Positions 46,310 to 56,032 of a DNA stretch of 64,000 bases are shown here, piece by piece. This DNA comes from Brevibacterium iodinum ATCC 49514 (GTDB lineage Bacteria > Actinomycetota > Actinomycetes > Actinomycetales > Brevibacteriaceae), in NCBI RefSeq assembly GCF_900169265.1, contig NZ_FXYX01000001.1, positions 248,001-312,000 on the forward strand, written 5' to 3'. Under the pieces are notes generated by a model. That model searched no databases, was not told the DNA's origin, and saw only the letters and a list, made by a program, of their open reading frames with translations. The position numbers were made by a program, and so were the translations under genes. Numbering within the stretch: position 1 is the first letter of the stretch; every line of letters starts with the position of its first letter.

Positions 46310-46367
46310 GCTACCTGACGGGGGCCCAGCAACCTGGCGCCAGGTTGCTGGGCCCCCGTCAGGTAGC
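46310..46367. repeat. Palindromic repeat family A, copy 2
   Basis: A perfect 58-bp palindrome with no loop (centre GGCGCC; left end GCTACCTGACGGGGGCCCAG). It starts two bases after the stop codon of the helicase-associated gene, 76 bases before xpb. It differs from the other copies by paired, compensatory changes (C-G pair to G-C, and the outermost A-T to G-C). Confidence 0.9.
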
Positions 46368-46443
46368 TCGGAGCGGGAACAATCGGGGTGATGGACGTGT
46401 TGTGTCCTCTGGTGTCATCACACTTCGGGAAGGGAAGTATTGA

Positions 46444-48078
46444 ATGAATGGTCCGTTGATCGTGCAGTCCGATCGGACTGTGCTGCTCGAATCGGGACAT
46501 CCGATGGCCGTCGAGGCGGCCGTGGCGATTGCCCCGTTTGCGCAGCTGTCGCGGACCCCGGAGTACATCCACACCTATGAGATCACCCCGCTGGGTCTGT
46601 GGAACGCTCGCGCCAGCGGCCATGATGCCGAATCCGTCGTCGACGTGCTCCTCGAATTCGCGAAGTACCCGGTCCCACATGAGCTCCTCGTCGACATCGT
46701 CGACATCATGGACCGGTTCGGTGTGCTCACCCTCATCGACCACCCGATCCACGGACTCACCCTGACTTCGACGGAGACGGGACTGCTCGATGAGCTCGTC
46801 GGTCAGCCCGACCTCGTCGGCAAGTTCGGCAAACGCATCGACGCCGAATCCGTCCTCGTCCACCCCTCCGAGCGCGGCGAGCTCAAACACGCCCTGCTGC
46901 AGTTGGGCCACCCGGTCTCCGACCACGCCGGCTATGTCGACGGCGAAGCCCACGAGATCTCCCTGTCCGATGATGCCCACGGTGGTCAATGGCATCTGCG
47001 CGACTACCAGAAACAGGCGATCGACCAGTCGCTGTCCGGTGAGTCCGGGGTCGTCGTTCTGCCCTGCGGTGCGGGGAAGACTGTCGTCGGTGTGGCCACC
47101 ATGTCCCGGGTGCAGACGACGACGCTCATCCTCGTGACCAACTCGGTCTCGGCCAAGCAGTGGAAGGACGAGATCCTGCGCCGCACCACCCTGACCGAAG
47201 ACGAGGTCGGCGAATATTCGGGATCGACGAAGGAGATCCGACCGATCACCATCGCCACCTACCAGGTGCTCACCACCCGGAGGAAGGGCTCGTACCTCCA
47301 CCTCGAACTCCTCGATGCCAAGGACTGGGGCCTGGTCATCTATGACGAGGTGCACCTGCTGCCGGCACCGATCTTCCGACTGACCGCAAGCCTGCAGGCT
47401 CGCCGTCGCCTCGGCCTGACTGCGACGCTGGTGCGTGAGGACGGACGCGAGGACGAGGTGTTCTCCCTCATCGGGCCCAAACAGTACGAGGTGCCGTGGA
47501 AGGAACTCGAACGACTCGGTTATATCGCTTCGGCCGCCTGCCATGAAGTCCGCGTCCGCCTCGACGGCGGAACCCGAACCGCGTATGCCCGCGCCGACGG
47601 TGAAGACCGGTACCGGCTGGCTGCGACATCGGATGCGAAGCTGCCGATCGTCTCCGAGCTCGTCGCCGATCATCCGGATGCGCAGATCCTCGTCATCGGT
47701 CAGTATCTCGACCAGCTCGAGGAGATCGGAGCCGAACTCGGTGCACCGGTGCTCACCGGGCAGACTCCAGAATCGGTGCGCCAGGAGCTCTTCCGCGAAT
47801 TCCGGTCCGGGGAGATCCCCGTGCTCGTCGTCTCGAAGGTCGCGAACTTCTCCGTGGATCTGCCGGCCGCCTCGGTGGCGATCCAGGTCTCCGGAGCCTT
47901 CGGATCCCGGCAGGAGGAGGCTCAGCGCCTCGGACGGATTCTGCGTCCGAAGGAAGACAAGGGTTCGGCCACGTTCTATACGGTCGTCGCCGCCGATACC
48001 GTCGATGAGCATTTCGCGGCTCAGCGCCGCCGCTTCCTCACCGAACAGGGTTACAGCTACAGCATCGAAGTCCGCTGA
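46444..48078 (+). CDS. XPB-type DNA repair helicase
   Basis: 544 aa. An N-terminal damage-recognition-like domain precedes the SF2 core: LRDYQKQAIDQSL (Q-like motif), VVVLPCGAGKTVVGV (Walker A), LVIYDEVHLLPAP (DEVH), LGLTATLVREDG (motif III), then QILVIGQYLDQL, VLVVSKVANFSVDLPAASVAIQVSG and QEEAQRLGRILRPKED (motifs V/VI). This is the bacterial XPB homologue, a 3'-5' DNA helicase, found mainly in actinobacteria. It sits between two family A palindromes. Confidence 0.93.
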   Translation: MNGPLIVQSDRTVLLESGHPMAVEAAVAIAPFAQLSRTPEYIHTYEITPLGLWNARASGHDAESVVDVLLEFAKYPVPHELLVDIVDIMDRFGVLTLIDHPIHGLTLTSTETGLLDELVGQPDLVGKFGKRIDAESVLVHPSERGELKHALLQLGHPVSDHAGYVDGEAHEISLSDDAHGGQWHLRDYQKQAIDQSLSGESGVVVLPCGAGKTVVGVATMSRVQTTTLILVTNSVSAKQWKDEILRRTTLTEDEVGEYSGSTKEIRPITIATYQVLTTRRKGSYLHLELLDAKDWGLVIYDEVHLLPAPIFRLTASLQARRRLGLTATLVREDGREDEVFSLIGPKQYEVPWKELERLGYIASAACHEVRVRLDGGTRTAYARADGEDRYRLAATSDAKLPIVSELVADHPDAQILVIGQYLDQLEEIGAELGAPVLTGQTPESVRQELFREFRSGEIPVLVVSKVANFSVDLPAASVAIQVSGAFGSRQEEAQRLGRILRPKEDKGSATFYTVVAADTVDEHFAAQRRRFLTEQGYSYSIEVR

Positions 48079-48089
48079 CACTCCCCTCT

Positions 48090-48151
48090 TTACTACCTGA
48101 CGGCGGCCCAGCAACCTGGCGCCAGGTTGCTGGGCCGCCGTCAGGTAGTAA
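48090..48151. repeat. Palindromic repeat family A, copy 3
   Basis: A perfect palindrome with 31-base arms and no loop (left arm TTACTACCTGACGGCGGCCC onward, centre GGCGCC). It fills the gap between the ends of the convergent xpb and EamA genes and reaches the EamA stop codon. Confidence 0.9.
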
Positions 48152-49114
48152 TTACGTAGTGATGAGGGAGGGTTCGGACTTGGCGACTACCTCGCGGCGG
48201 GCGACGCGGCGGGCCAGGCGGGACTCGCCCCACTTGATGAAGCCGACGCCGCCGAGGATGAAGACTCCGCCGAAGAGCTGGATCGGGGCGGGCATCTCGA
48301 AGAGGACCAGCCAGGCGACGATGACGGAGAACGGGACCTCGACGAGGTTGACGAACGATCCGACCGTCGCCCCGACATAGCGCAGACCGAGGATCCCGGT
48401 GATGTAGGCGCCGACCGTGAAGGCGACGATCATCGCCATCGGCACGACCCACGACATCGACACCCCGCCGAAGTCGACGTCAGCCGTCACCGCGTTCCAC
48501 GGCATGACGCCGGCGAGCACGATGGCCGACATCGCCAGGGCCCCGATGCCCATGCCCAGACCGGTCAGCGCGACCGGCGGGATCGTGATCGTGTCCTTCG
48601 CAGAGACGAGGAAGTAGCTGGCCAGGCAGACCGCGGCGGCCATGGCCATGACCACGCCGAAGATGCTGATCGACGATCCGCGCAGGTTGAGCACGAGCAG
48701 GAGCCCGATCATGGAGACGACGACCCCGATGAACGTCACGGTCGCCGGCCGGGTCCGCGTCCGCGCCCAGATCCAGAAGACGATGAGCATCGGCGCGGTC
48801 ATCTCCAGCAGCAGCGCCACGGCCACGGTGAGGTGTTCGACGGCGACGAAGTAGAACCCCTGGACGCCGGCCATCGAGACCAGGCCGTAGGTGACGACTG
48901 TGCGCCAGTGTGTGAGCACTTCGCCCCAGCGTCCGCGCAGGGCGATGAGGGTGGGGATGAGCAGCAGGACCGCGGAGCCGGCCAAGCGGATGAGCACCAC
49001 CGCGCCCGGCGTCCACCCGATCGCATACATCGTCTTCGCGATCGGCCCCGACACCGCGAAGAAGAACGCGGAGGCAAGAGTGAGCAGGAACCCTGCGATG
49101 ACGGTGCGATTCAT
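48152..49114 (-). CDS. EamA-family (DMT) transporter
   Basis: 320 aa with ten membrane segments in two EamA repeats: GFLLTLASAFFFAVSGPIAKTMYAIGWTPGAVVLIRL, and in the second half VMAMAAAVCLASYFLVSAKDT and LGLRYVGATVGSFVNLVEVPFSVIVAWLVLFE. These export amino acids or other small metabolites. It is divergent from a CGNR regulator that may control it. Confidence 0.85.
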   Translation of the reverse strand: MNRTVIAGFLLTLASAFFFAVSGPIAKTMYAIGWTPGAVVLIRLAGSAVLLLIPTLIALRGRWGEVLTHWRTVVTYGLVSMAGVQGFYFVAVEHLTVAVALLLEMTAPMLIVFWIWARTRTRPATVTFIGVVVSMIGLLLVLNLRGSSISIFGVVMAMAAAVCLASYFLVSAKDTITIPPVALTGLGMGIGALAMSAIVLAGVMPWNAVTADVDFGGVSMSWVVPMAMIVAFTVGAYITGILGLRYVGATVGSFVNLVEVPFSVIVAWLVLFEMPAPIQLFGGVFILGGVGFIKWGESRLARRVARREVVAKSEPSLITT

Positions 49115-49341
49115 TCCTGACCTCCTGATGTGGTGAAACGTTGAGTGGCGTACGAGGGCAGACGTCCCCGAGGTGGTGGTGCGGTGTTGAGTTGACAGGG
49201 CGAGGCTGAGCGGATGGTGCGGTGCCGGATCATCCCCTCGCCGAGGCGGTCCGACGATTGCCGGTTTCAGTATCGGCCCTGAAATTGAAATGGGTCAAGT
49301 GCATTTTGGTCCTTACATCCTGTGGCAGAATGTTATTCACC

Positions 49342-49941
49342 ATGGCTTTCATCTACGACATTCGCGCGAACCTCACGATGCTCGTCGACCTCCTCAACAC
49401 CTCCGGCGACATCACGGACGGCGGCGATGAGCTGACGACAACCGCGAAACTCCACGAATTCGCGGCCCGGCACGACTTCTCCGGCCCCTTGACCGCCACA
49501 AAACACGACGTCGACGAGACCCTGGAACTGCGCCGCAGATTCGCCGCAGCCCTGGACTCGAGCATTGATGCCGAGACCGACGAAGAGGTCGAAGCCGGCA
49601 CGATCGCAGTCGTCGATGAGATCAATCTCACACTGAGCGACTCGGGTTCCGTGCCGCAGTTGGTCAAACATGACAACTGGGACTGGCACCTGCACGCCAC
49701 CGGCGCTCAAGCCAGCCTCGCGGATCGAGTTGCCGCCGATGTCGCCCTCGTGCTCATCGACCTCATCCGCTCCGGCGACCTCGACCGACTCGGTCGCTGC
49801 GCCGCCGAAGACTGCCGCGCCTACCTCGCCGACTTCAGCCGCAATCGCTCGAAGCGCTTCTGCGATACCGGCAGCTGCGCCACCCGCACTCATGTTGCGG
49901 CGTTCCGCGCCCGCCATTCCGACGCCGACTCCCACAACTGA
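49342..49941 (+). CDS. CGNR zinc-finger (ABATE-domain) transcriptional regulator
   Basis: About 199 aa. The N-terminal ABATE-like domain spans about 1-140 (DLLNTSGDITDGGDELTTTAKLHEF). The C-terminal zinc finger is LGRCAAEDCRAYLADFSRNRSKRFCDTGSCATRTHVAAFRAR, with C-x4-C and C-x4-C pairs; the signature CGNR itself is replaced by CDTGSCATR. The ATG at 49342 lies in an AT-rich promoter gap. It is divergent from the EamA transporter and probably regulates it. Confidence 0.8.
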   Translation: MAFIYDIRANLTMLVDLLNTSGDITDGGDELTTTAKLHEFAARHDFSGPLTATKHDVDETLELRRRFAAALDSSIDAETDEEVEAGTIAVVDEINLTLSDSGSVPQLVKHDNWDWHLHATGAQASLADRVAADVALVLIDLIRSGDLDRLGRCAAEDCRAYLADFSRNRSKRFCDTGSCATRTHVAAFRARHSDADSHN

Positions 49942-49956
49942 CCCGAGGAGCCGCCC

Positions 49957-50733
49957 ATGTCACTTCAGCCCTTGCACATCACCGCCGGACGCAAGCTCGC
50001 CGCCGGCCTAGCAGGCATCATCACCATGTCCGTCACGCTGACATCTGGGTTCGCCATTGCGGCGCTGGCTTTGCTTCCTGCGGGTCCCGGAGGATTGCTG
50101 AGCGAAAAGACGCTCTTCAGCGCCATCGCGGTCATTGTGGCCATCGCCTCTGTCACCGCCAGTTTTCTGCTCGTGCTCGCAGCCCTCGGCCGCTTCCGCA
50201 CCGGCGGCAGCCTCTCTCGCTTTTTCCGATACCAACTGGCAGCGCTCGGATCCGGCGGCGGGCTCGGCCTCGGCTTCGCTCCAGCCATGACGGACGCGGC
50301 TCCCGTCTGGTGGGTGGTTGCGATCGCCGCCGGTCTCGGACTCGTCGCCGTCTCCCTGCTCGCATTCCGCAAGGCCCGTTATCCGATCCTCGACCGCCCA
50401 CCCCACCCCAATGTCGCCCTCGCAGAGGGAAGAGTCATCGACTACTCGGCACAGGCCCAGTCGAGGGGCCCGACCCTGACCGTTGTTCATTTCGTCGACG
50501 ACCGGGGCCGGGAACGCTGGGCCCGTCACCTCGTCCAGCAGGACCCGTCGCTACGAGGTACTGTCGGCCAGGTGGTCTATGACCGCCACCGCCCCGAGCG
50601 GGTTCGGCGCTTCGCTGTCACCCAGCAGCTCTTCGACCTCCGCCCGCCGCGTGAGATCCGAGAGAATCCGACATCCCGGTCGGGCACCGTCTTCCCGATG
50701 CCACCCGACCCTCGCCCGCCGCGCCCACACTGA
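49957..50733 (+). CDS. Membrane protein with DUF3592-like soluble domain
   Basis: 258 aa. Four membrane segments (about 15-40, 50-75, 88-108 and 117-137) are followed by a soluble part starting GRVIDYSAQAQSRGPTLTVVHFVDDRGRERWARHL, which resembles DUF3592-type beta domains. The end is Pro/Arg-rich. It begins 15 bases after the CGNR gene and may be co-transcribed. Function unknown. Confidence 0.6.
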   Translation: MSLQPLHITAGRKLAAGLAGIITMSVTLTSGFAIAALALLPAGPGGLLSEKTLFSAIAVIVAIASVTASFLLVLAALGRFRTGGSLSRFFRYQLAALGSGGGLGLGFAPAMTDAAPVWWVVAIAAGLGLVAVSLLAFRKARYPILDRPPHPNVALAEGRVIDYSAQAQSRGPTLTVVHFVDDRGRERWARHLVQQDPSLRGTVGQVVYDRHRPERVRRFAVTQQLFDLRPPREIRENPTSRSGTVFPMPPDPRPPRPH

Positions 50734-50966
50734 GTCGAACACCCATACTCAGCTGAACGCGCCCTCGCACACCCACCTCGGCGGGCAAATCTGACCGCGA
50801 GCTGGTCGCGACCACATTTTTCACTGAAATCAGGCTTTCGTTCCTGAGAACGAATACCCGATCCAGGACCCAAAAAACTTTCCTGAGAATTTTAAAGTGA
50901 CGCACATCACATTCGCATTCAGGTAATCTCCAGCCCATTCCCAGAAATGGGTCTCAGACTGGATTC

Positions 50967-51725
50967 ATGACTACAGCACAGAACGACACCGACATCGAAG
51001 CCACCCTGCTCGTTGTCGATGATGAGCCCAATATCCGCGAACTCCTGTCCACCAGTCTCCGCTTCGCCGGATTCGACGTCGTCTCCGCCGCCAACGGCGC
51101 CGAGGCGCTTCGTCTGGCCGAGCAGACGGAGGTCGACCTCCTCGTCCTCGACGTCATGCTCCCGGACATGGACGGCTTCACCGTCACCCGCCGCCTGCGC
51201 CAGATCGGCATGAACGCCCCCGTCGTGTTCCTCACCGCCCGTGACGACACCTCGGACAAGATTACCGGTCTGACCGTCGGCGGTGACGACTATGTGACGA
51301 AGCCCTTCAGCCTCGAAGAGGTCGTCGCCCGCATCCGCGCCGTCCTCCGCCGCACTCGCAATCTCGAGGACGAGGAGAACGCCGTCATCGTGGCAGGCGA
51401 CCTCGAACTCGACGACGATACCCATGAGGTCCGCCGCTCCGGCATCCTCATCGACCTCTCCCCCACCGAGTTCAAGCTCCTGCGCTACCTCATGCTCAAT
51501 ACGAACCGCGTCCTGTCGAAGTCGCAGATCCTCGACCACGTGTGGGAATACGACTTCGGCGGTGACACCGGAATCGTCGAGTCCTATATCTCCTACCTGC
51601 GCCGCAAGATCGACGTCACTCCGGAAACGGACGCCGCCGGTCACCCCGTCGAGATGGAATGGACGCCGATGATTCAGACCAAGCGCGGGGTCGGCTACAT
51701 GCTGCGCACACCGGAATCCAAGTAG
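50967..51725 (+). CDS. OmpR-family response regulator
   Basis: 252 aa. The receiver domain has LLVVDDEPNIRELL, the phospho-acceptor Asp62 in LLVLDVMLPDMDG, FLTARDD and DYVTKPFSLEE. The winged-helix output domain has IDLSPTEFKLLRYLMLNTNRVLSKSQILDHVWEYDF and VESYISYLRRKID. It is followed by its sensor kinase 30 bases downstream and then htrA, so the pair probably senses envelope stress. The promoter gap (50734-50966) is AT-rich near 50815-50930. Confidence 0.93.
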   Translation: MTTAQNDTDIEATLLVVDDEPNIRELLSTSLRFAGFDVVSAANGAEALRLAEQTEVDLLVLDVMLPDMDGFTVTRRLRQIGMNAPVVFLTARDDTSDKITGLTVGGDDYVTKPFSLEEVVARIRAVLRRTRNLEDEENAVIVAGDLELDDDTHEVRRSGILIDLSPTEFKLLRYLMLNTNRVLSKSQILDHVWEYDFGGDTGIVESYISYLRRKIDVTPETDAAGHPVEMEWTPMIQTKRGVGYMLRTPESK

Positions 51726-51755
51726 TCGTCCAACCAAGGGCGATAGATTACATAC

Positions 51756-53834
51756 GTGGCAATAGAATCCCGTCCCTCTCGTCCCGGCTTCTGGGAAGAA
51801 TGGTCCCTGACCACCAAGCTGCTGGCCATCATGATGCTGCTCATGCTGCTCGTCCTCACGGGGACGAGCGCTTGGGTGTTGGAGAACCTGCGCGACAGCC
51901 TCGTCCAGCGCACCGATGAGCGACTCATCAGTGCTTCGGAGACGTTGGCGAAGCAGGCCTACCAAGATGTGTTCCAGAAGGCCGAACTCCAGTCCGGGGA
52001 CGACGCCGACGAGGATGCTCCGTCGTCAACGACGATCGATTCGAATTCCTGGGATCAGCTCAAGAGCCTTCTGCCGGGAGGCTTCTACGTGCAGTTCTAC
52101 AACACGGACGGGGATCCGATCCGCGATCCTGTCGCCCCTGAGCCGCAGAACCATCCGATCCTGCCGAAGATCAACGAGCAGGAGGTCTACTCCCGCGCCG
52201 GCGAACCTTTCACCGTCGCTGGAACGAGTTCGCAGTGGCGAGCGCGGGCGATGAAGGTGAAGAACACCGACGTGCTCGTGTCCATCGCGGTGCCTTTCGA
52301 CCGCGAGGTCGACAACATCAACGAGCGGGCCCGGAACACGATGATCGGCATCGGGCTGCTCGCCTTGGCGATGGTCGCCGGAGTCGGTTATTGGGCGATC
52401 AACAACACGTTCCGGCCGCTGCGCGATATCGAGAAGACTGCCTCCCGCATCGCCGCCGGCGACCTCTCACAACGTGTGCCCAGCTATCCGCGCAACACCG
52501 AGCTCGGCCGGCTGTCTGCGGCACTGAACACGATGCTCGGACGCATCGAGGACTCCTTCGACGGGCAGACCCGCTCGGAGAAGCGCATCCGCCAGTTCGT
52601 CTCCGACGCTTCGCACGAGTTGCGTACCCCCCTGGTCACGATCCGCGGTTATGCGGAGCTGTACCGCCAGGGTGCGATCACGAAGCCCGAGGACGTCGCC
52701 AATGCGATGGAGCGGATGGAGTCCGAAGCCAAGCGCATGGGCGTCCTCGTTGACGACCTCGTCGTCCTGGCCCGCCTCGACGAGCAGCGCGCCGCCGAGA
52801 TCGGCCCGATCGATCTGCACAAGGTCGTCCGTGACGCCGCCGCCGATGCCGCAGCGCAGGCTCCTGACCGTGACATCAGCTTCATCGGACTCGACGGCGA
52901 GGATGCGCAGCCGGTGCCCTTGATCCGCGGGTCCGAATCGAAGATCCGCCAGGTCATCGTCAACCTTGCCGCCAACGCCGTACGCCACACACCTGAGCAC
53001 ACGGCCATCGAATTCGCCGTCGGCGTCGTCGGTCTGCCCGAGTCGGTCGACCCCGATTCCGCGGACACCGGCGAGATCCGTGAGGGCGGAGCCCGCGGTC
53101 AGAACGGTCGCAATGGTGCGAAGAACGGGGCGAAGGACAAACCACGTGAACGCGGGTTCGTCACCGGCGGGGTCCGAATCTTCCGCCGAGGCGACTCTGC
53201 CGGAAACGACCAATCCGACACCCAGCCGAACCCCCGGACCGCCGCAGAGTCCCCGGCCAAGCCCAACCGTCAGGTCGAGTCCGATAGTCCCGTTCCGACT
53301 GCGGAGCACGGAGAGGGGCAACACAACGGGCAGCTCAGGACACCGTCCGGATCGCAGTCGGCGCAGCCCTCCGGTCCTCAGAATTCCGGACCGCAGAATG
53401 GGGCAGCGGCCGATTCCCAGACTGCGTCGCGGTCCGCATCAGCAGCCGAGTCCCAATCCGGACCTCAGCCTAAGTCTCCCGAGCCGGCGAACATCGTCCC
53501 CGATGTCACGGCGGCCGGATCGATCACGGTCGATGAGTCACTGCGAGGGTTCCCCAACGGCAGGGTCCGCTTCGAGGTCAGGGACCACGGCGACGGAATC
53601 GACCCAGAGGTGGTTCCGCGCATCTTCGAGCGCTTCTACCGCCTCGACGTGTCCCGGACCAGGGATACCGGCGGATCCGGGCTCGGGCTGTCGATCGTCA
53701 AGGCGATCGTGGAGAACCACCATGGTGCGATCTCCGTCCACGAAACTCCGGGCGGTGGTGCGACCTTCCGCATCGACCTGCCCATCTCCGACAACGGCGA
53801 AACCACTGCGTACACGCGAAAGGATGAGCGATGA
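51756..53834 (+). CDS. Sensor histidine kinase with a large insert in the ATPase domain
   Basis: 692 aa from the GTG at 51756. It has a membrane segment at about 23-45, an extracellular sensor domain, a second segment at about 194-214, a HAMP domain, and the dimerisation/phosphotransfer motif VSDASHELRTPLVTIRGYAEL with His287. The N-box (RQVIVNLAANAVRHTP) is at about 398-414. The D/F/G boxes (VRDHGDGIDPEVVPRIFERF and TGGSGLGLSIVKAIVENHHG) start only near 595. About 165 residues of Gln/Ser/Pro/Asn-rich low-complexity sequence separate them. Typical kinases have 20-30 residues there. The 3' end overlaps htrA by four bases (ATGA). Confidence 0.9.
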   Translation: MAIESRPSRPGFWEEWSLTTKLLAIMMLLMLLVLTGTSAWVLENLRDSLVQRTDERLISASETLAKQAYQDVFQKAELQSGDDADEDAPSSTTIDSNSWDQLKSLLPGGFYVQFYNTDGDPIRDPVAPEPQNHPILPKINEQEVYSRAGEPFTVAGTSSQWRARAMKVKNTDVLVSIAVPFDREVDNINERARNTMIGIGLLALAMVAGVGYWAINNTFRPLRDIEKTASRIAAGDLSQRVPSYPRNTELGRLSAALNTMLGRIEDSFDGQTRSEKRIRQFVSDASHELRTPLVTIRGYAELYRQGAITKPEDVANAMERMESEAKRMGVLVDDLVVLARLDEQRAAEIGPIDLHKVVRDAAADAAAQAPDRDISFIGLDGEDAQPVPLIRGSESKIRQVIVNLAANAVRHTPEHTAIEFAVGVVGLPESVDPDSADTGEIREGGARGQNGRNGAKNGAKDKPRERGFVTGGVRIFRRGDSAGNDQSDTQPNPRTAAESPAKPNRQVESDSPVPTAEHGEGQHNGQLRTPSGSQSAQPSGPQNSGPQNGAAADSQTASRSASAAESQSGPQPKSPEPANIVPDVTAAGSITVDESLRGFPNGRVRFEVRDHGDGIDPEVVPRIFERFYRLDVSRTRDTGGSGLGLSIVKAIVENHHGAISVHETPGGGATFRIDLPISDNGETTAYTRKDER

Positions 53835-55804
53835 ACGAGAACACCGACCCTCAGAATCCGGATGAGGTGTCCCGCAGCTCCCGACCGGATGATCAGACAC
53901 CGCGTCCGTTGGGGAATCAGGACAGGGGTTCCGCCGCCGGGGGACGTCGCAGCTCATCGGCCGGAGGCTACCGAGGGTCCGGAGCCGAGGTTCCGCGCAC
54001 CTTCCCGTCCCAGCCCAACGGCCCAGCACGCGTCAGTCCACCGGTCGCACCGCCGGAGAGACGCCCCGACGTTCCGTCGACTCAGGCGCAGAACCCTGTG
54101 GACGGATCCCGTCACCGAGGCGGCTCTACCTCCCAGCGGTCGTCGCCGTATCAGCCGAACGGTCAGCAGCATTCTTCGCACCAGCCGGGCAGCCTCCGGC
54201 AGGGCGGCCAGCCGGGCTATCCAGGACACCAGAGTGCCCAGGGCGATTTCGGCAATCAGCCACGACCGGATCGGCAGAACGACCAGCCGAATCTGCCGCA
54301 GCACCAATCTCAGTACGGTCAGCCCCAGCAGAATGGGCCGCGCTCCTATCAGGGCCAGGACAACGCCGGACAGAACAGCTCCGGATCGACTGCTGTCGGA
54401 ACCGGAGCCACGGCAGGAACTGGAGCAGCAGCTGCTGGCGCCGGCACCTATCAGACCGGGCCGAACTCTCAGCAGTCAGGTTCCGCCGGCTACCCGGGCG
54501 CTCCCGGCAACCCGAACGGCCCCGGCAACCCCACCGGCTCCAACGCCTATTCGGCCGCACATGGCTCGGGCCCCTGTTCCTCGGAATTCTCGGCCGTCGG
54601 TTCCCAGCCCGGACCCGGTGGGCCGGTGAATCCCAACGGACCCGGTGGTCCGGTCGGGCCGGACGGGTTCGGTCCGTACGGAGCTCAGCAGCCGCCTCGG
54701 CGAGAGAAGAAAGGACCCGGCTGGGGTGCGACGATCGCGATCGGCCTGGTGGCCGCGCTCCTCGGTGGGGCTCTCGCGTTCGGCGGAAACTATGCGCTTT
54801 CGGCGCTGCAGAACGACGAACCGCGCAAGGTCGCCGAGGAGACGATCGAGACCCCCGATTGGACGCAGGTCGCAGAGAAGACCTCGGACAGTGTGATGTC
54901 TATCCAGGTCGGCACTCGAGGCCAGGTCCAGGGACTCGGTTCGGGTGCACTGTACGACGATCAGGGCCACGTCATCACGAACAACCACGTCGTCGCGCCG
55001 GCGGACACCCCCGACGGCGAGATCGCCGTGACCATGAAGAACGGTGAGACGACGGAGGCGAAGATCGTCGGCCGCGATCCCTCGACCGATATCGCCGTCA
55101 TCAAGCTCGAACAGGTGCCCGACGGGGTGAAACCGTTGGTCATGGGCGATTCGAAGAAGCTGACCGTCGGCGACCCCGTGATGGCCCTGGGCAACCCGCT
55201 CGGCCTGGCCAACACCGTGACCACCGGCATCGTCTCCGCGCTCGACCGCCCGGTATCGACGGAGAACATCGGCGACGATGCCTCCTCGCAGGAGAAGGAG
55301 ATGACGATCACGAACGCCATCCAGACCGATGCGGCGATCAACCCCGGCAACTCGGGTGGACCGCTGGTCAATGGTGATGGCCAGTTCATCGGCGTGAACT
55401 CGGCGGCCGCATCGCTGAGCCAGGGCGAGGGAGGTCAGTCCGGGTCGATCGGCATCGGTTTCGCGATCCCCGCGAACCAGGCTGTGATGATCGCCGATCA
55501 GCTCATCTCCTCCGGCAAGGCCCAGCATCCGTTCCTCGGCATCACTCTCACCGACGGGCACATCAACAGCGGCGGGATCAGCCGAGGCAGCGCCAAGGTG
55601 CAGTCCGTGGCCGGCGGATCCCCCGCAGCCAAGGCCGGAATCAAGGACGGAGACGACATCGTCGAGGTGGCCGGAACCAAGGTGAACAACGCCATCGCCC
55701 TGCGCGCCCTCGTCCGCGCCCAGCCGGTGAACACCCCGGTCGAGGTCACCGTGGTCAGCGGCGGGAAGGAACAGAAGCTCGACGTCACGCTCGTGCTGCA
55801 GTAG
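53831..55804 (+). CDS. HtrA/DegP-like serine protease with long disordered cytoplasmic N-terminus
   Basis: 657 aa. About 290 residues of Gln/Gly/Pro/Asn-rich disordered sequence precede one membrane segment (WGATIAIGLVAALLGGALAF, about 297-316). The trypsin-like domain has the triad His386 (VITNNHVVAP), Asp420 (DPSTDIAVIKL) and Ser508 (NPGNSGGPLVN). A PDZ domain ends the protein (GGSPAAKAGIKDGDDIVEVAGTKV). It should degrade or refold damaged proteins outside the membrane. It is translationally coupled to the kinase gene. A terminator follows at 55905-55939. Confidence 0.92.
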   Translation: MNENTDPQNPDEVSRSSRPDDQTPRPLGNQDRGSAAGGRRSSSAGGYRGSGAEVPRTFPSQPNGPARVSPPVAPPERRPDVPSTQAQNPVDGSRHRGGSTSQRSSPYQPNGQQHSSHQPGSLRQGGQPGYPGHQSAQGDFGNQPRPDRQNDQPNLPQHQSQYGQPQQNGPRSYQGQDNAGQNSSGSTAVGTGATAGTGAAAAGAGTYQTGPNSQQSGSAGYPGAPGNPNGPGNPTGSNAYSAAHGSGPCSSEFSAVGSQPGPGGPVNPNGPGGPVGPDGFGPYGAQQPPRREKKGPGWGATIAIGLVAALLGGALAFGGNYALSALQNDEPRKVAEETIETPDWTQVAEKTSDSVMSIQVGTRGQVQGLGSGALYDDQGHVITNNHVVAPADTPDGEIAVTMKNGETTEAKIVGRDPSTDIAVIKLEQVPDGVKPLVMGDSKKLTVGDPVMALGNPLGLANTVTTGIVSALDRPVSTENIGDDASSQEKEMTITNAIQTDAAINPGNSGGPLVNGDGQFIGVNSAAASLSQGEGGQSGSIGIGFAIPANQAVMIADQLISSGKAQHPFLGITLTDGHINSGGISRGSAKVQSVAGGSPAAKAGIKDGDDIVEVAGTKVNNAIALRALVRAQPVNTPVEVTVVSGGKEQKLDVTLVLQ

Positions 55805-55904
55805 GCACGTCGCCGAGGCGGTCCGCTGGCTCAGCGGTCAGCCGCCCGAACTTCCACCACTCGAGCGCCCGCGCGTGGGGATCCGATCGCGACTCAGCCA
55901 CCTG

Positions 55905-55939
55905 GAGGGTGTGGACAGCCGAACGCTGTCCACACCCTC
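55905..55939 (+). terminator. Rho-independent terminator after htrA
   Basis: 15-base arms GAGGGTGTGGACAGC and complement around the loop CGAAC, followed by TTTCC. It ends the regulator-kinase-htrA operon. Confidence 0.88.
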
Positions 55940-56032
55940 TTTCCGTGCTCTTCCCCTCCTCTGTCGCGTCAGCCGACACTGATGTCGTCTCGCCCGACCG
56001 CGGCGGAACGTCTCTGACCAAGAGGAGTGATG

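Noticed and set aside
46310..48151. The family A palindromes as ends of an insertion sequence
   Set aside because: No transposase gene lies between or beside the copies, there are no target-site duplications visible, and the elements are symmetric hairpins at gene ends.
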